A DNA stretch of 33,169 bases. It comes from Bondarzewia mesenterica (Eukaryota > Basidiomycota > Agaricomycetes > Russulales > Bondarzewiaceae). The position numbers and the translations under genes are program-made. Shown here one piece after another: positions 22,543-33,169 of the stretch. Under the pieces are notes generated by a model. It was given only the letters and a program-made list of their open reading frames with translations, had not been told where the DNA came from and did no database searches. The stretch covers positions 1-33,169 of the forward strand of contig SGPL01000371.1 of the NCBI GenBank assembly GCA_004802705.1. Direction: 5' to 3'. Within the stretch, counting starts at the first letter, position 1. Every line of letters begins with the position of its first letter.

Positions 22543-25500
22543 ATGGATGAAAATGCTGCCCTGTTCACTGCCGCTGAAATTGTCATACTCACTCACAGTT
22601 TGGAAGACTGGCTCTTCCAAAAGCAAAAGGGTCGAGAAAAATTGGAACAAAATCTAAATGTGGACTTTAGACAGTCAAGGCTGAAGGAGACCATGCCCGA
22701 CATCCCTCTCAAGAAGGCTAGGTATATTACTAAGCTGAGAAAGGTGAGTTTGCCATTGGACACAGACTCAGCATGCTCGGTGATGATGACCATCATCCCC
22801 ACAGGAAATCACCGACTGGTTTGAGTTTCAGCTATCGCAAAAACTGGTAAAGGATAAGATCAACTATTTTCGATGATAGACTGCCACACAAGTCATCCAG
22901 AAGGTCAAAAAGAAGGAGATTCAGACATATATCAATGAGAAGCACTCTATCACACTGGCTACTTCCCGACAGTTCATTGCACACTATTAGGAGGCCTTGC
23001 AGGAGGTCAAGGTCAAGTTGTCAGCCGATGAGCTCAAGAAGTATGATGAGCTTGCCAATAAATGGAATGCTGCAACCCCACCTCTGAATGTGCAAAGAGA
23101 GTGAGTAGAGTCCCCCTGTTATGATCTCTCCAATGCTGACAATGACATAGTCTGGCCGAGAAACATGGTTACCAATACATCAAGGAATTTGTCAGACAGA
23201 TGTACAGGCAGCTCAGCATGAGGGTGTTCATGCTGCATGCCTCCTAAAATAAGGACAAAAAAACAATATATGCATAGTGAGTTTGCCTTTGAGTGTCAGG
23301 CCGATAAGAGCAGAGCTAATAGCATCGGCTTCAGCAGTCACAATTACAATGAAGAAAATAGGACTTTGTCATTCATCAAAACATATCCTGAGTGGGCGAC
23401 AAGCAATATCTTAGAAGATTGTGGCAATTATTCTAAGAAGTCATTTGATAAGTGAATCCTCCAAATTATTATCTCATTTCTGACTTGTCTATATAGCTGT
23501 ATCTCACAATGATGCTGACACTGATGCCAATGCTAATGCCGATGCCGATGGTGCTAAAGCTGACAAGAAGAATGGTAAAAAAGCCCTTGCTGGAGTTGAC
23601 ATTTGCTGAAGACGGCAGAGTGATGCTTCTAGTGATGGAGGAGGGCAACTAGCTGGATTTGGAGCAGATGAAGGGACTAGTCTAATTGGTGATGACAGCC
23701 ACTTACCGTGAGTCCTGCTTGCCGATAGCAACACTTGTCCAAGCTGATCCCCATTGAACAGGTGAAGTAACCTCTAATGAAAAGAGCACTGTGCCCTAGA
23801 GTAATGTCAAAGAGCATTAGAGTGAATATATCAATGCTGAATACCTCCCCAAAGGGTATCAGATGAAGGAGCCCTCAAAAATGGTGAGAACAGAGGTAGT
23901 AAAGCTGATAGACTACTGGCATATGAGGCAAGCCAAGGAGGAACACCTGATGGTATTTGAAGGCTACAAGGACAAGGATGGGGGGGGCAGTGGTCCCCTC
24001 AGAAGGACCTCGAGGAAAGAAGAGGAAGGCAGTGACAGCATCCGCTAAAGGTAAGGCAAAAGGAAAGGCAAAGGGAAAGGCACTGGTGAGGGCAGCTGTA
24101 AAGAAAATGGATAAGGGCAAGGGTAAACAATCTCTGAAGAGAAAGGAGAAAGCTACCAGCCCCCAGTCTGATTCTGACCTAAAGGATGATGCTGATGCCA
24201 ATGGTCAAAGCGATGACACTGAAGCTGACGCTGATAATGATGATGAGGACATTATCTGACAGCTTCAGGCCCTTGAGGGCAGTAGCAATGATGATGATGA
24301 GAGTGGTGGGAACATTGAAGATAAGGCATCTTCGGCCTAGATGGAGGAGTGGAAAGTGGCCATCCAGGAGCAGCTAGAGAACCCGACCCAGATTGAGCCT
24401 AACATAGTGCTGGCCGAGTTCACCATGACCTCCCACATCAGCAAGTGTTCATTTTGTTGAATGTAAGTAGCAGGAGAGAATATAGGGATATGCTGGCTGC
24501 CATATATGGCTGAGAGGTGAGCCCCTCATTCATTTACCTGCTGTCTGTTCCTCATATCATTTTGGCCCCAAAGGGACATGGCTTACTGATACCGAACATG
24601 CTCATCTCAGCCTGGTGTGACTGAGCCTATGCCAGTGCATTCCTACTGGAGGAGGTCCATACCACTGAGGAGGGCCAGGAGGAGTTCATCTTCTAGCTCT
24701 CAGAATACCCACACCTAGCTGAAGAGGGTGACCTTCTCAGCAAGGAGGACCTCTGGAGGATCTGCCTTGGCGTTGGCTTCCTTTTGAATGATATTCACTA
24801 GAAACAGTTCTCTTAGCCCAACCCCAATGGGCCTGATTCAGGATGTGTGACTAGGACCCCCCTTATGTTCTCAGCTCTAACATCGATTTTGCGGAAGCCG
24901 ATGAGATGGCCCTCACTCTGTGTAAGCAGATCACATCTTTAGTAATGGGTATTTGGAGGATAAAGTCTAGTGGACATCAGAGTGAGGATGGTAAGGGTAG
25001 GGAACAAAACTCTGAGATGGCCAGCCTGAGCAGAAAATAAAACAGATTGGATAAAAGGGATGTGGGGCAACTGAGGGTAGAAGGGCCAGCTTTGGAGGGT
25101 GCCACTGGGCCTGCCCAAGTGGTATCCATCGGTGAACCCCAGAAGGACATCATTATCTCCATCTCTGACCACTCATCAACTATAACTGACAGGCCGATGG
25201 CAATGGACAAGGTGAGTTTAGTTTTGCATAGATATGCTGCAGAGAAACCAATTGATAAATACTGCTCAGGATGAATCTATACTCTCCGATCATCCAACCA
25301 AAAAATGGCATCATCAACATACTGAAGATGTCTATGCTGATGATGGTAACAATGCTGATGCTGATGCCAGCCAACCCTTTTGCTACAAGAGACAGAAGAC
25401 CACAAAGGTGGTCAGCTCACAGATTGTGGAAGTTCAGGACGAAGTATTTGACTTCAAATTTAATTATATTCTATTTCACTAATAATATTATGTGAACTTG

Positions 25501-25749
25501 CAGCCATCAAAGGGGCGAGCTGTGAAAAAGGCCAAGAAACTGCCCAAGTCCCACCCCGATGCCGATGCCAAAGCTGAAGCCAACACTGACAACAGCCTCA
25601 AGGCTAATTCCCCACTAGTCTAGGCCAGAAAGAAGAAGCCAATAGTGAAAGCTGCGAGTTTGGCTAAGTCAAGTGGTCGGTGAGGAGAGGAGCCTGTGGC
25701 CCATCAAATAAGAAGTCAGGTGGCCCGTGCAGTGCCTCGTCGTAAATAG
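22543..25749 (+). pseudogene. Gene A : uncharacterised KDZ-linked protein with acidic Asp/Ala tracts
   Basis: Function unknown. Start MDENAALFTAAEIVIL at 22543; first intron GTGAGTTTGC (22744) to CCCCACAG (22804). Then EITDWFEFQLSQKL, KDKINYF, KKKEIQTYINEKHSITLATS, ELANKWNAATPPLNV; a second exon block GYQYIKEFVRQMYRQLSMRV (about 23.18 kb); SHNYNEENRTLSFIKTYPEW; an Asp/Ala tract from GATGCTGATGCC repeats (about 23.51-23.55 kb); YQMKEPSKM...VVKLIDYW (about 23.87 kb); a basic stretch (KGKAKGKAKGK, about 24.05 kb) and acidic DADANGQSDDTEADAD (24.19 kb); EYRDMLAAIYG (24.49 kb); LLEEVHTTEEGQEEF (24.65 kb); and a Lys/Arg-rich end VARAVPRRK with stop at 25747. Stops and frame changes interrupt it several times. 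Basic and acidic low-complexity parts suggest a nuclear, chromatin- or DNA-associated protein; this is inference. Divergent from TET, convergent with B. Confidence 0.8.
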
Positions 25750-25875
25750 CATTTTCTTTTAACTATTGAATTATTAGTCTTTTACTGTTGTAATTTCTTT
25801 TTTGAGTGAGAACACCTTTCATGTTACAAAAGACACAAAGAAAAAATACAGGTTATATGTAGTTAATAAAAAAAA
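25750..25875. other. A/B convergent spacer
   Basis: 126 AT-rich bases between the 3' ends of genes A and B, with AATAAA-like sequence near 25865 and T-rich runs at 25790-25803. It would carry both polyadenylation regions. Confidence 0.5.
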
Positions 25876-28277
25876 TCAGACTGGGGTGTCATCCTCCAGC
25901 TGATCCTCATCACTATCGGTGATTGCCCTTGCCGATGCCTCCTCACCTATCACTGGCATGCCTGTTACTCTCCCTTCATCCATCAAGATCGAATCCTCGT
26001 TGGGGTCAGCCTCACCATCAGCGTCAGCTTTAGGGTCGAGGTCTATGGGCCCTTCACCCAGACCCAACTCCTCACCCATTTCCTTATCCTCCACTCTCAC
26101 GTTCATCATTCTTTCATCCTTCACCTCATGAGTGAACAGAGAGGTGGTCAGAGGTGGTGCATGGGGCATGGCCTCAGCTAGGACTGGTATCGATGAACAA
26201 GATAAGCAGGGTCCCTAGTTTGGAGTCAAGATGGATAGTGGGCCCTGCCAAAGTAATGGAGGTGGCAGCAGCATTGGTGAATGCCTTGATCCCGAAGGGC
26301 CTACCGGGATGGGTGGAATGAGGAGGGGCTGGACCCCTGTCATCTCCTCCAGCCTGGTGATCATGGTGAACTGGTGGTTCAGGCTGGTGAGGTACAGCCT
26401 ATGATTATCATTGCTCGTCCACTGGTAGTCCTCGAAGAGGTCTTCAAGGAACACCACCCTCTCATCAAGAAACTTGAGTTTTTTGGTGAGATGGGTGATG
26501 GTGGTGTCAGCATCGGCCAAGGTGGTGGGGAATGCCGGGCCAGCAGCAGGGTTAACAACAAGGAGTGTGGGGGGTAGAGGACTGGTGGTGGGTGAAAGGG
26601 GGCCTTTTTGATCAGCAGGGGGCATAGCTGTCTATGAAGGTAGCATGGGCAGGAATGGCAGAGAAGGTGGAGGTGGGCTGAGGGAGTCCTGTGAGGATTT
26701 TGCCAACTTGGCGAAGCTGAGATGGGCAATCGATGCCTGAGCTATTCCATACATGTCAGATTGCAAAGATTGAGAGAGTACACAAATGCTTACTAGCTGT
26801 TTTGCTCTTGTTTGTTCCCTCCCTGCTGGATCGGTGGGGCTTGCCAATCTTGATGATGTCAGAGGGGGGTGGTGGGTCCAACAGCCAGATGCACTTACAG
26901 GCTGGTAGGGGAGAATAAATAAGCAGGGGAGAACTAGATAGCGAGTGGAATGAGGATAGTGATGAGGGGGCAGTGGTTTGCAAAGGTGGGGGATGACAGT
27001 GGAACTGCATGTGTCCCTTCAGCTTTATTATAGCCTCCGCCATCTTGCACATGGCTTCTTTATTTCAGGGCATCTTCATATCACACCCTGTCTTCTGCTG
27101 ATTGCATTCATAGCAGGCAGCTTGTCCAGCAAAGTAGCATACTGACTGCTATTGCTAATACTTCCCTCTCATTCTTGCCTATCACTGTCGACATACAGGG
27201 AGCAGGGTGGGGAGGGACTGTGGGTGGTGGGCTGTGAATGGGCCAGTGCCTTGGAAGCCTGGCAAAGTCAGTGGATGAAAGAAATGGATGGTGATCACTC
27301 ACCTTTCGCTTCACTGGCTTCAGCCTCGGCCTTGGTGGCGGTGAGTCCATGTCCTTATCATCAGACTCAACCATTACCCTGCTGGTGTACTCATGATGAT
27401 GGCACTTATCTGTCTCCTTTCCCTTTCCCTTTCCCTTTCCCTTTCCCTTCCCCTTTCTCTCGCTCCTCTCCTCCTCATCATCCTCGTTCCTCTTGTGCTT
27501 CTGACCCCTCTCCTCCTGTTCCCCACCTATTTCTCCACCTGTCTCTCTCTCCTCTCAGTCCTTCTGCCTTTGATGCTTTTCACCCTACTTCTCATGTTCC
27601 CTGCCCATCTCTCCACCCACCATTCTGCCCATCCCCTTTGCCCTTCTCTTTCCCTTGTCTTTTCCCTGTCAGGCTAAAATGTCTCTAGTGGATGGTGTCA
27701 GCTTTGGGTGGGAGGGGCCTAGTTGGGTATCAGTGTTGGGCCCAATGTCAGAGAGGATATGGAGGGGAGATATCAGCTTAATGTCTTCTTTCATGGGATG
27801 AAGAGGGGAGAGGAGGGCATCATCAGCTTGTATGGAAATACTATTAGCAACAATATATTGAATATGTACTGGTGACTTACCGGGCTCCCACCACAAGTCC
27901 TCGCCGAGGTCACCACTAAATGGCGGAGTCAGTGCCCAGTTGGGGTATGGGATATGAGGGTGGATGGTCGATATGGCTGCAAAGTTGAGTGGGCACTGGG
28001 CAGCCTGGGCAGCTTTGATCTCTAAAGCTGCATTATGTGCAAGGTGAGGCAGAAGAATCTTCTTTCCCACCTTTGCACCTGTGTGCTGGGCGGTGATCAG
28101 GTCAACTTGTAAGAAGTTAGTGCAGTAGAAACTAAGGTGAAGACAGGTACTTACTACCTCACCACAGATACGGCTGAGGACATCAGTGTCGGCCAGCACT
28201 GTACTAGCCCAGTGGGTGGCAAGGGCGGCCTGAATGCGGGCAGCAATGCAGTAAGTGGCTTGGACAGTAGAAGACAT
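25876..28277 (-). pseudogene. Gene B : uncharacterised protein with Cys cluster and coiled coil
   Basis: Function unknown. Probable start is the Met at 28277 (MSSTVQATYCIAARIQ). It continues LATHWASTVLADTDVL, then LPHLAHNAALEIKAAQAAQC and NFAAISTIHPHIPYPNW; possible introns begin GTAAGT near 28155 and 27885. A Lys/Glu/Gly-rich tract (27.4-27.65 kb) is encoded by the CCCTTT repeat. DDKDMDSPPPRPRLKPVKRK follows. A Cys cluster lies at 27135-27070: CYFAGQAACYEC then QQKTGC. A helical, probably coiled-coil segment (26.55-26.33 kb) includes ITHLTKKLKFLDERVVFLED and HQFTMITRLEEM. The acidic C-terminus (26.17-25.88 kb) has GEELGLGEG, DPKADADGEADPNED and ends EDDTPV at a TGA. Frame changes and some stops interrupt it. 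The Cys spacing suggests zinc binding. The same domain order is seen in B'. Convergent with gene A. Confidence 0.7.
27416..27451. repeat. CCCTTT hexanucleotide microsatellite
   Basis: About six copies of TTTCCC inside gene B; on the coding strand it gives alternating Gly/Lys/Glu codons. The opposite strand makes a long but spurious Ser/Leu/Pro/Phe open frame. It is not the fungal telomere repeat (TTAGGG). Confidence 0.9.
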
Positions 28278-28790
28278 TGAAGGTAGTAAAAGGTGTCTTA
28301 GTCGTGACAGAGTGGGGCGATGAGATGAGGACAACAAATGGGAAGGTGATGCAGCTATATGGAATTTGTTTGTATGCACTTGTTTATCCTTCTCATTCAG
28401 TAATCATGTTTTGAGTCAATGCCAGGGTGTGGGTGGCTGATGCTTCCTTGCCTTTATGTACGATCTGGGCTGATTTGATTGATGGCCAGGCCTCAGCTGC
28501 TATAATCTAGGCCAGCTATGACTCACGGCCTGAATGATCTCATTTTACATTATTAATTGGCTAGTGAGATGAATTGAGCCAGTTTTGGTCAGCATCAGCA
28601 TCAGTTTCATTAGCGGTGGTGGCGTCTATAGGGCTGTTGGTTTCTATGTCAGCGTCGGCTTCAGCTTCAGAATAATCAAAGTGAGTATGAAGTCTTTTAA
28701 TAGAGGTTGGATGGCCATAAAGGCATTGAAGATTTATAGGGTCTTAAGTATGTAAAAGTCTGTTCAGACCCCTTGTCACACTATAAGGTG
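28278..28790. other. Region upstream of gene B, no gene recognised
   Basis: About 500 bases that would hold the gene B promoter. A run of TCAGC(A/G)TC(A/G) repeats lies around 28590-28665, giving Ser/Ala or Asp/Ala in translation. No gene could be recognised. Confidence 0.45.
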
Positions 28791-29020
28791 ATGGATATGA
28801 TTTGATATACATTAAAGTCAGTTATGGGATCCTTGAGCTCCTATCAGTCTTGAAGTCATTGTGGCCCTTTGTGATTTTGTCACCTGCTTAGTTGATGCCT
28901 GGCCAAACTCATCACAGATGGTGGATATGCTTTCACATATATTAAAGTCAGTTATGGAATCCTTGAGCTCCTATCAGCCTTGAAATTATTCTGACCCTTT
29001 GTGATATTATTACCTGCTAA
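28791..29020. repeat. Direct repeat, two ~100-bp copies 130 bp apart
   Basis: 28791-28890 and 28921-29020 share long near-identical runs such as ATTAAAGTCAGTTATGG, ATCCTTGAGCTCCTATCAG and CCCTTTGTGAT. The 30 bases between them hold GGCCAAACTCATCACAGATGG, which resembles the array motif, so this is probably the inner part of the right subterminal array with a longer unit. Confidence 0.88.
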
Positions 29021-29274
29021 GAGTAGAAAACATTTTTAATGGTCAGCTGAACTATCAGGATTGGGCACCAGTGAGGGGGTAAGGCTTTAATACTGCCCTG
29101 CTAATGCTCGGCTGAACTGTCAAAGATGGGGGATGGTGGCAAATGGGCAAGGGCCCAATATTGCCCTGCTAATGCTCAGCCAAACCATCAGAGGTGGGGA
29201 ACAGTGGGGAATAGGCAAGAGCAATACCTGCACCCATCCTACTCAGCTGAACCATTAGAGGTGAGGGATGATGG
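29021..29274. repeat. Right subterminal tandem array of the KDZ-type element (inverted relative to 15.29-16.1 kb)
   Basis: Four copies of a motif close to TGCTCAGCTGAACCATCAGAGG followed by TGGGG-like sequence, at about 29043, 29107, 29175 and 29245. The complement matches the left array, including GAGCAGGGCAATATT-like, GGGCCCTTGCCCATTTGCC-like and GATGGGTGCAGGTATTGC phrases. The repeat ends at about 29270-29274 (GAGGGATGATGG), where the phytochrome coding sequence starts without a gap. This gives the likely right edge of the element. Confidence 0.88.
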
Positions 29275-32200
29275 ACGTGTTCACGGTGATGGGGCAGATC
29301 CATGAGCAGCTCGCGGCGACGACGGACTTGGACTCGTTTTTGAAGGTCGTTGTGGGCGTCATCAAGGACCTGGCGCGGTTCCATCGCGTGCTGGTGTACC
29401 AGTTTGACGAGAATTGGCACGGACGGTCACTGAGTTCGTGGATTGGAACCAGACGTACGATCTCTACAAGGGTTCGCATTTTCCGGCATCAGACATATCT
29501 GCTCGGGTAGGTCAGTTGGTATCTCTTGAAATCAACCACGCGCTCATGATGATCGTGCGATGAGTGAAGGCGCGACAGTTGTACACAATCAGTGAGTCTA
29601 TCTTTGTCTCGTGTTACAACGTAGGTCTTTATAGGCTGTCTAGATAAAATGTGCCAACTCTATGACCGCGGGCAAACGAACGCTCGACTCGTGGTCAAAA
29701 ATGCAGAGGACTTGGAAACGTCGCTGGTTGATAATCTCCCAACTTCTCTCACACACCCCCGTTCTCAGTCTGCGTTTTGGCAGAATATGACGCACTGCTA
29801 TCTTCGCGCTATGAGTCCCATCCATCTCAAATGTGATTATAGAAATCACCCTCACCCTGCTGCCTGCTCATTTATGTTTCTCAGATCTCGGGAACATGGG
29901 GGTGCGGTCATCCATGTCGATCGTGAGTCAATAGCCTGTAGCATCGTCGTCATCGCTCAAACGGGGCATTGCAGTCGATCATGGCATTTGGTGCTCTGCG
30001 GGGACTTGTTCGCTTGTTACTCTTACGGTCCTTATGGCGTTCGCATGCCGTTCCCCGTTCGTCAAATGCTGCATTTGCTCAGTGATTCGATATCACGCAA
30101 CATCGAACGGCTGAGCTACGCACAACGTCTTCAAACACGGAAATTGGTTTGTGTGTTCGTACTTCTGCCTCATTGTCATTATGTTTCATCTTCGGGGTGC
30201 TTTTTAGATCAACACTTTAACGTCCGATCAGCACCCCGACTGGGTATATTGTGTCGAATGCGGATGACCTCTTGGGCTTGTTTGACGCAGACTTCGGTAT
30301 GCTTGTCATCGGAGAAGGTGCAAAGATTTTAGGGCCTAATCAGCACGGCCAAGAGGTCCTGATCATGACGGAGTATCTGCGCCTGAAGCAGTTCGACATG
30401 ATTCAGGTTCGCAGGCTGTCACGAAGGATTTTCCGAACATGCAGCTCTCGAACGGCCTCGAGATCATCGCTGGTCTACTCTATGTCCCTTATCAAGCGGT
30501 GGGAACGACTTCATTGTGTTTTTGCGCAAGGGACAGCCGAGGGATGTCCACTGGACTGGGAACCCGCACAAGGATGGCACGGAAGCCAAGGCGACACTTG
30601 ATCCCCAACGCTCGTTTAAGGTTTGGTCCGGGACGGTCGCGGGGCGTTTTCGGAATTGGACGGACGAGCAGCTGGAGACGGCTGGTGTCTTGGCGCCGGT
30701 TTATGGAAAGGTATGATGATATTCTCTCTAGAGTGGCTTAACGATGGATGCTCATGCCAACGATTCCCGCGTGTGCCTGTTGCAGTTCATTGAAGTGTCG
30801 AGACAGAAGGAGACTGCGCTGCAGACTACGAAGTTGACGAATCTCTTGTTGTCGAATGCTGGACATGAAGGTGAGGTTTGTGCATCTTGATCGTCTCGAC
30901 TTGCCTACTTAGTGTGGGCGTCGTTTTCAGTGAGAACGCCTCTGAACCACATTCTCAAGTCAGTATCCATAAGTCTGGTTCTGTGGGAATTTTTCTAACG
31001 TCGCCAAATATAGCTGCCTTGAACTTGCCTTGAACGGAGCCTTGGACCTTGAAACCCGAGAAACCCTCAGCCAGTCTCATGCAGCTTCCAAGGTTGACTT
31101 TGCTCGAATTCGAAAGATAATCGAATGCTGACTTTTCTTTCAGAGCCTATTGTTCACCATCAACGACCTGCTTGTGTGCTGTCCTGTTGTATTGGGGATG
31201 CGAATTGTGCTGAACTTTGTTCTCCGCTCATTTAGGATCTCATACGTCTGGAAAGTGGACAGGAGACGTCCTTCAATGAACCGTTTAATCTGCCCATGGC
31301 AATCGAGGAGGCTACGAACCTGTACCGAAATGAAGCGCAGCGCCGAAACCTGGAGTTTCAATTGGACTTGTGGAGCAGCCCGCTGATCGTCGTGGGGGAT
31401 TCCACCAAGCTACGAACAGTGGTGGCCAATCTGGCTGCCAACGCCCGTACGCATTCTTTCACCATCGTTGGCCCACCATCTGTGTTCTGACGAATATGAG
31501 CCTGTAGTCAAATACACGCAGACGGGCGGTATCACGATCACATGCCGAGCTTTTGGAGAACCGCAGGGTCTTCGAAACCCAGAACAGGTCGCTGTGGAAA
31601 TTATCGTGGCAGACACTGAATGTGGGATCCCGGAAGCCAAGTTGGAGAGCATTTCCGCGAGTTTGAGCAAGTGGATTCGCCCATGCCCAAGAGGAGCAGC
31701 GCGCCCGGTCTCGGTGAGAAGCTGCGGCTACGACTCCTCTCCTCCATTTACGGATGTTCAATACTTCAGGACTTGGTCTTGCTGTTGTTGCCCGGATAGT
31801 CGAGCAGCTCGGTGCAGCTCCGCGTCGACTCGAAGGTCGACCAGGGCAGTCGGTTCTCGTTCTTGATTCCCTTTACTCTTTCGGATGGAAACGAGAGGCC
31901 TGGCTCCAAGTCATCAGGGCGCTCGCCGCTCGCACGCCATCAGAGCAGCAGCCACGGATCGGGGAGCAGTCAGGAGGTGGATATTCTGGTCAATGCTTTC
32001 TCAAGCACATTGAGATGCCCTGGTCCGGGCGTAGAAAGACGAAGTTCGCCTGAATCGCGGCCTGGGATGTACCCTATCACGGGTTGTGCATCGCCCATCC
32101 GACCTGTCAGAATAGACGAGTATGAGATGGATGAGAAATACTCTCGCTCACGGACGCGGACGAAATCAGTATCCTCTCCGACCGTGAGTCAACAACCAAC

Positions 32201-32904
32201 GATCCAGGAGAAGCATAAGTTCATGCAGGCACCTGATGGGAAGTTGAGGGTATTGATAGTAGAGGTATGTGGTATCCTCAACTTGAAATGCATGCGTATG
32301 AATGGTTGATGCTCTGGTTAGGATAACGACATCAATCGGATGATCCTGGCCGAATGGTTGCGCTCGACGGCCATACTGTTGTTAATACTACCAACGGCCA
32401 AGAAGGCGTGGATATGATTCAGTCGGATCAAGGTTTCGACTACATCCTCATGGATGTTCAGTATGTCAGCATGCCTGTGACGCGTCCTCATTCTGTACTT
32501 ACACCTCTTCCAGAATGCCCATTCTCAATGGCTTCGAAGCTACCGAACGTATCCGGAGTGTAGAACCCTCTTTATCGGTCGTAAGCCAACGGGCCTCCCA
32601 TCTCCTCAACGGTCGCATACCTATCTTCGCGGTATCCGCATCCTTGCTCGAGCGGCAGCGTGACGAGCTCGCGAACATCGGCGTTGATGGCTGGATCCTC
32701 AAGCCCATCGATTTCAAACGTCTCAGTGCGAACTTGCGAGGAGTCACTGATCCCCGACAGCGGCAGCGCGACGAATATAAGAGTGGCCATTGGGAGATCG
32801 GCGGGTGGTTGCCGAGAGACTGGGACGATGGTGCTTGTACAGGGACGAGCGAAGCAATAGAGGGTACCGCGGCGAGCAGGCTCGCGACGGCTGTGCTTGC
32901 ATAA
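29268..32904 (+). pseudogene. phy: Fungal phytochrome hybrid histidine kinase, 5'-truncated and frameshifted
   Basis: Red-light receptor kinase. Order: GAF (MDVFTVMGQIHEQLAA..., PASDIS at 29483-29500), PHY (about 30.15-30.71 kb, tongue WTGNPHKDGTEA), HisKA with phosphoacceptor His in GHEVRTPLNHI (30864-30866), HATPase (NAALKYTQTGG after splicing, DTECGIP, GLGLGLA) and a receiver with EDNDIN, acceptor Asp in LMDVQMP (32453-32455) and LKPI. Introns that restore the family reading: 29507-29569, 29592-29643, 29727-29783, 29833-29884, 29923-29974, 30147-30207, 30711-30785, 30871-30930, 30959-31013, 31093-31143, 31174-31235, 31447-31507, 31714-31769, 32265-32321 and 32461-32513. Small indels near 29426, 30011, 30238, 30409, 30490, 31653, 31813 and 32360 break the frame. 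The N-terminal PAS, which holds the bilin-binding Cys in fungal phytochromes, is absent. No nonsense change seen in the restored frame. Truncated gene, or partly sequence error. Confidence 0.95.
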
Positions 32905-33169
32905 GGATATCATTTTTTCTGCTGCTTGACGGGTCAGTCAATACTTTGTTTTGGGACCGGAATTGTTTTCTCTGGCATTCACGAACGGAGGGGCTCCTCT
33001 CGTGTGTACGTGTGTTCATGATGTGTCAACGCATACCGTCGACATTCCTTCCTGCAGTTTTATCTCACATGATCCGTCTCCATCCCCTTTCACATACCCC
33101 GAATCAACCCTTCCCCCGGCCCCTCCCCACAAACTTCCCGACCACATTCCCTCCATCGTCCCACCGTTC
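32905..33169. other. 3' flank of phytochrome gene
   Basis: 265 bases after the TAA of the receiver domain. Pyrimidine-rich towards the window end (CCCCGGCCCCTCCCC). No further gene seen. Confidence 0.5.

Noticed and set aside
27416..27451. Internal telomere repeat
   Set aside because: The unit is CCCTTT, not CCCTAA, and it lies in the coding sequence of gene B.
27152..27688. 178-residue plus-strand open frame rich in Ser, Pro and Phe
   Set aside because: It is the complement of gene B low-complexity sequence and the CCCTTT repeat, with no protein-like features.
1..33169. tRNA or rRNA genes
   Set aside because: No cloverleaf-like or rRNA-like sequence was noticed, though a covariance-model scan was not possible.

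Overview
The window looks like a transposon-packed stretch of an Agaricomycete (mushroom-type basidiomycete) nuclear genome, perhaps of the Boletales type. The evidence is a fungal phytochrome histidine kinase with fifteen GT-AG introns of about 51-75 nt, a KDZ transposase with its CxC2 cysteine cluster, a JBP1/TET-type oxygenase, a fungal PIF1-like helicase and a basidiomycete integrase-core gene. All families were recognised by reading translations; no database search was run.

Layout: (1) 64-192, a mitochondrial cytochrome b fragment (probable NUMT). (2) About 1.6-9.4 kb, the right part of an old, heavily mutated element: gene A' (+), gene B' (-), a short repeat-bearing ORF (+) and a tandem array at 8.37-9.40 kb. 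(3) 9.69-12.4 kb, a decayed integrase-core gene (+) followed by an unidentified coding relic. (4) 13.2-15.29 kb, the C-terminal part of a PIF1-like helicase (-), cut at its upstream end. (5) 15.29-29.27 kb, a younger element of about 14 kb: left array, KDZ transposase (-), JBP1/TET oxygenase (-), gene A (+), gene B (-), right array in inverted orientation. (6) 29.27-32.9 kb, a 5'-truncated phytochrome (GAF-PHY-HisKA-HATPase-receiver, +).

The main observation is that an uncharacterised convergent gene pair (A then B) occurs twice, each time beside a tandem array made of a related short motif. In the younger copy it lies between inverted arrays together with a KDZ transposase and a TET/JBP oxygenase. 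I infer that A and B are cargo or accessory genes of a KDZ-type composite transposon.

All the mobile genes look dead. In-frame stops sit mostly where Gln (also Arg or Trp) is expected, and key residues are lost largely by C-to-T or G-to-A changes, for example in the helicase P-loop, the TET second metal His and the first KDZ catalytic Asp. The phytochrome keeps its introns and shows no nonsense change in my reading, but it has lost its N-terminal PAS region, carries about eight small indels, and has substitutions at chromophore-pocket and kinase motifs. Ambiguous bases (n) concentrate in the integrase region, the left array, the KDZ gene and the TET/A intergenic region, which suggests collapsed repeat copies or a low-quality consensus.
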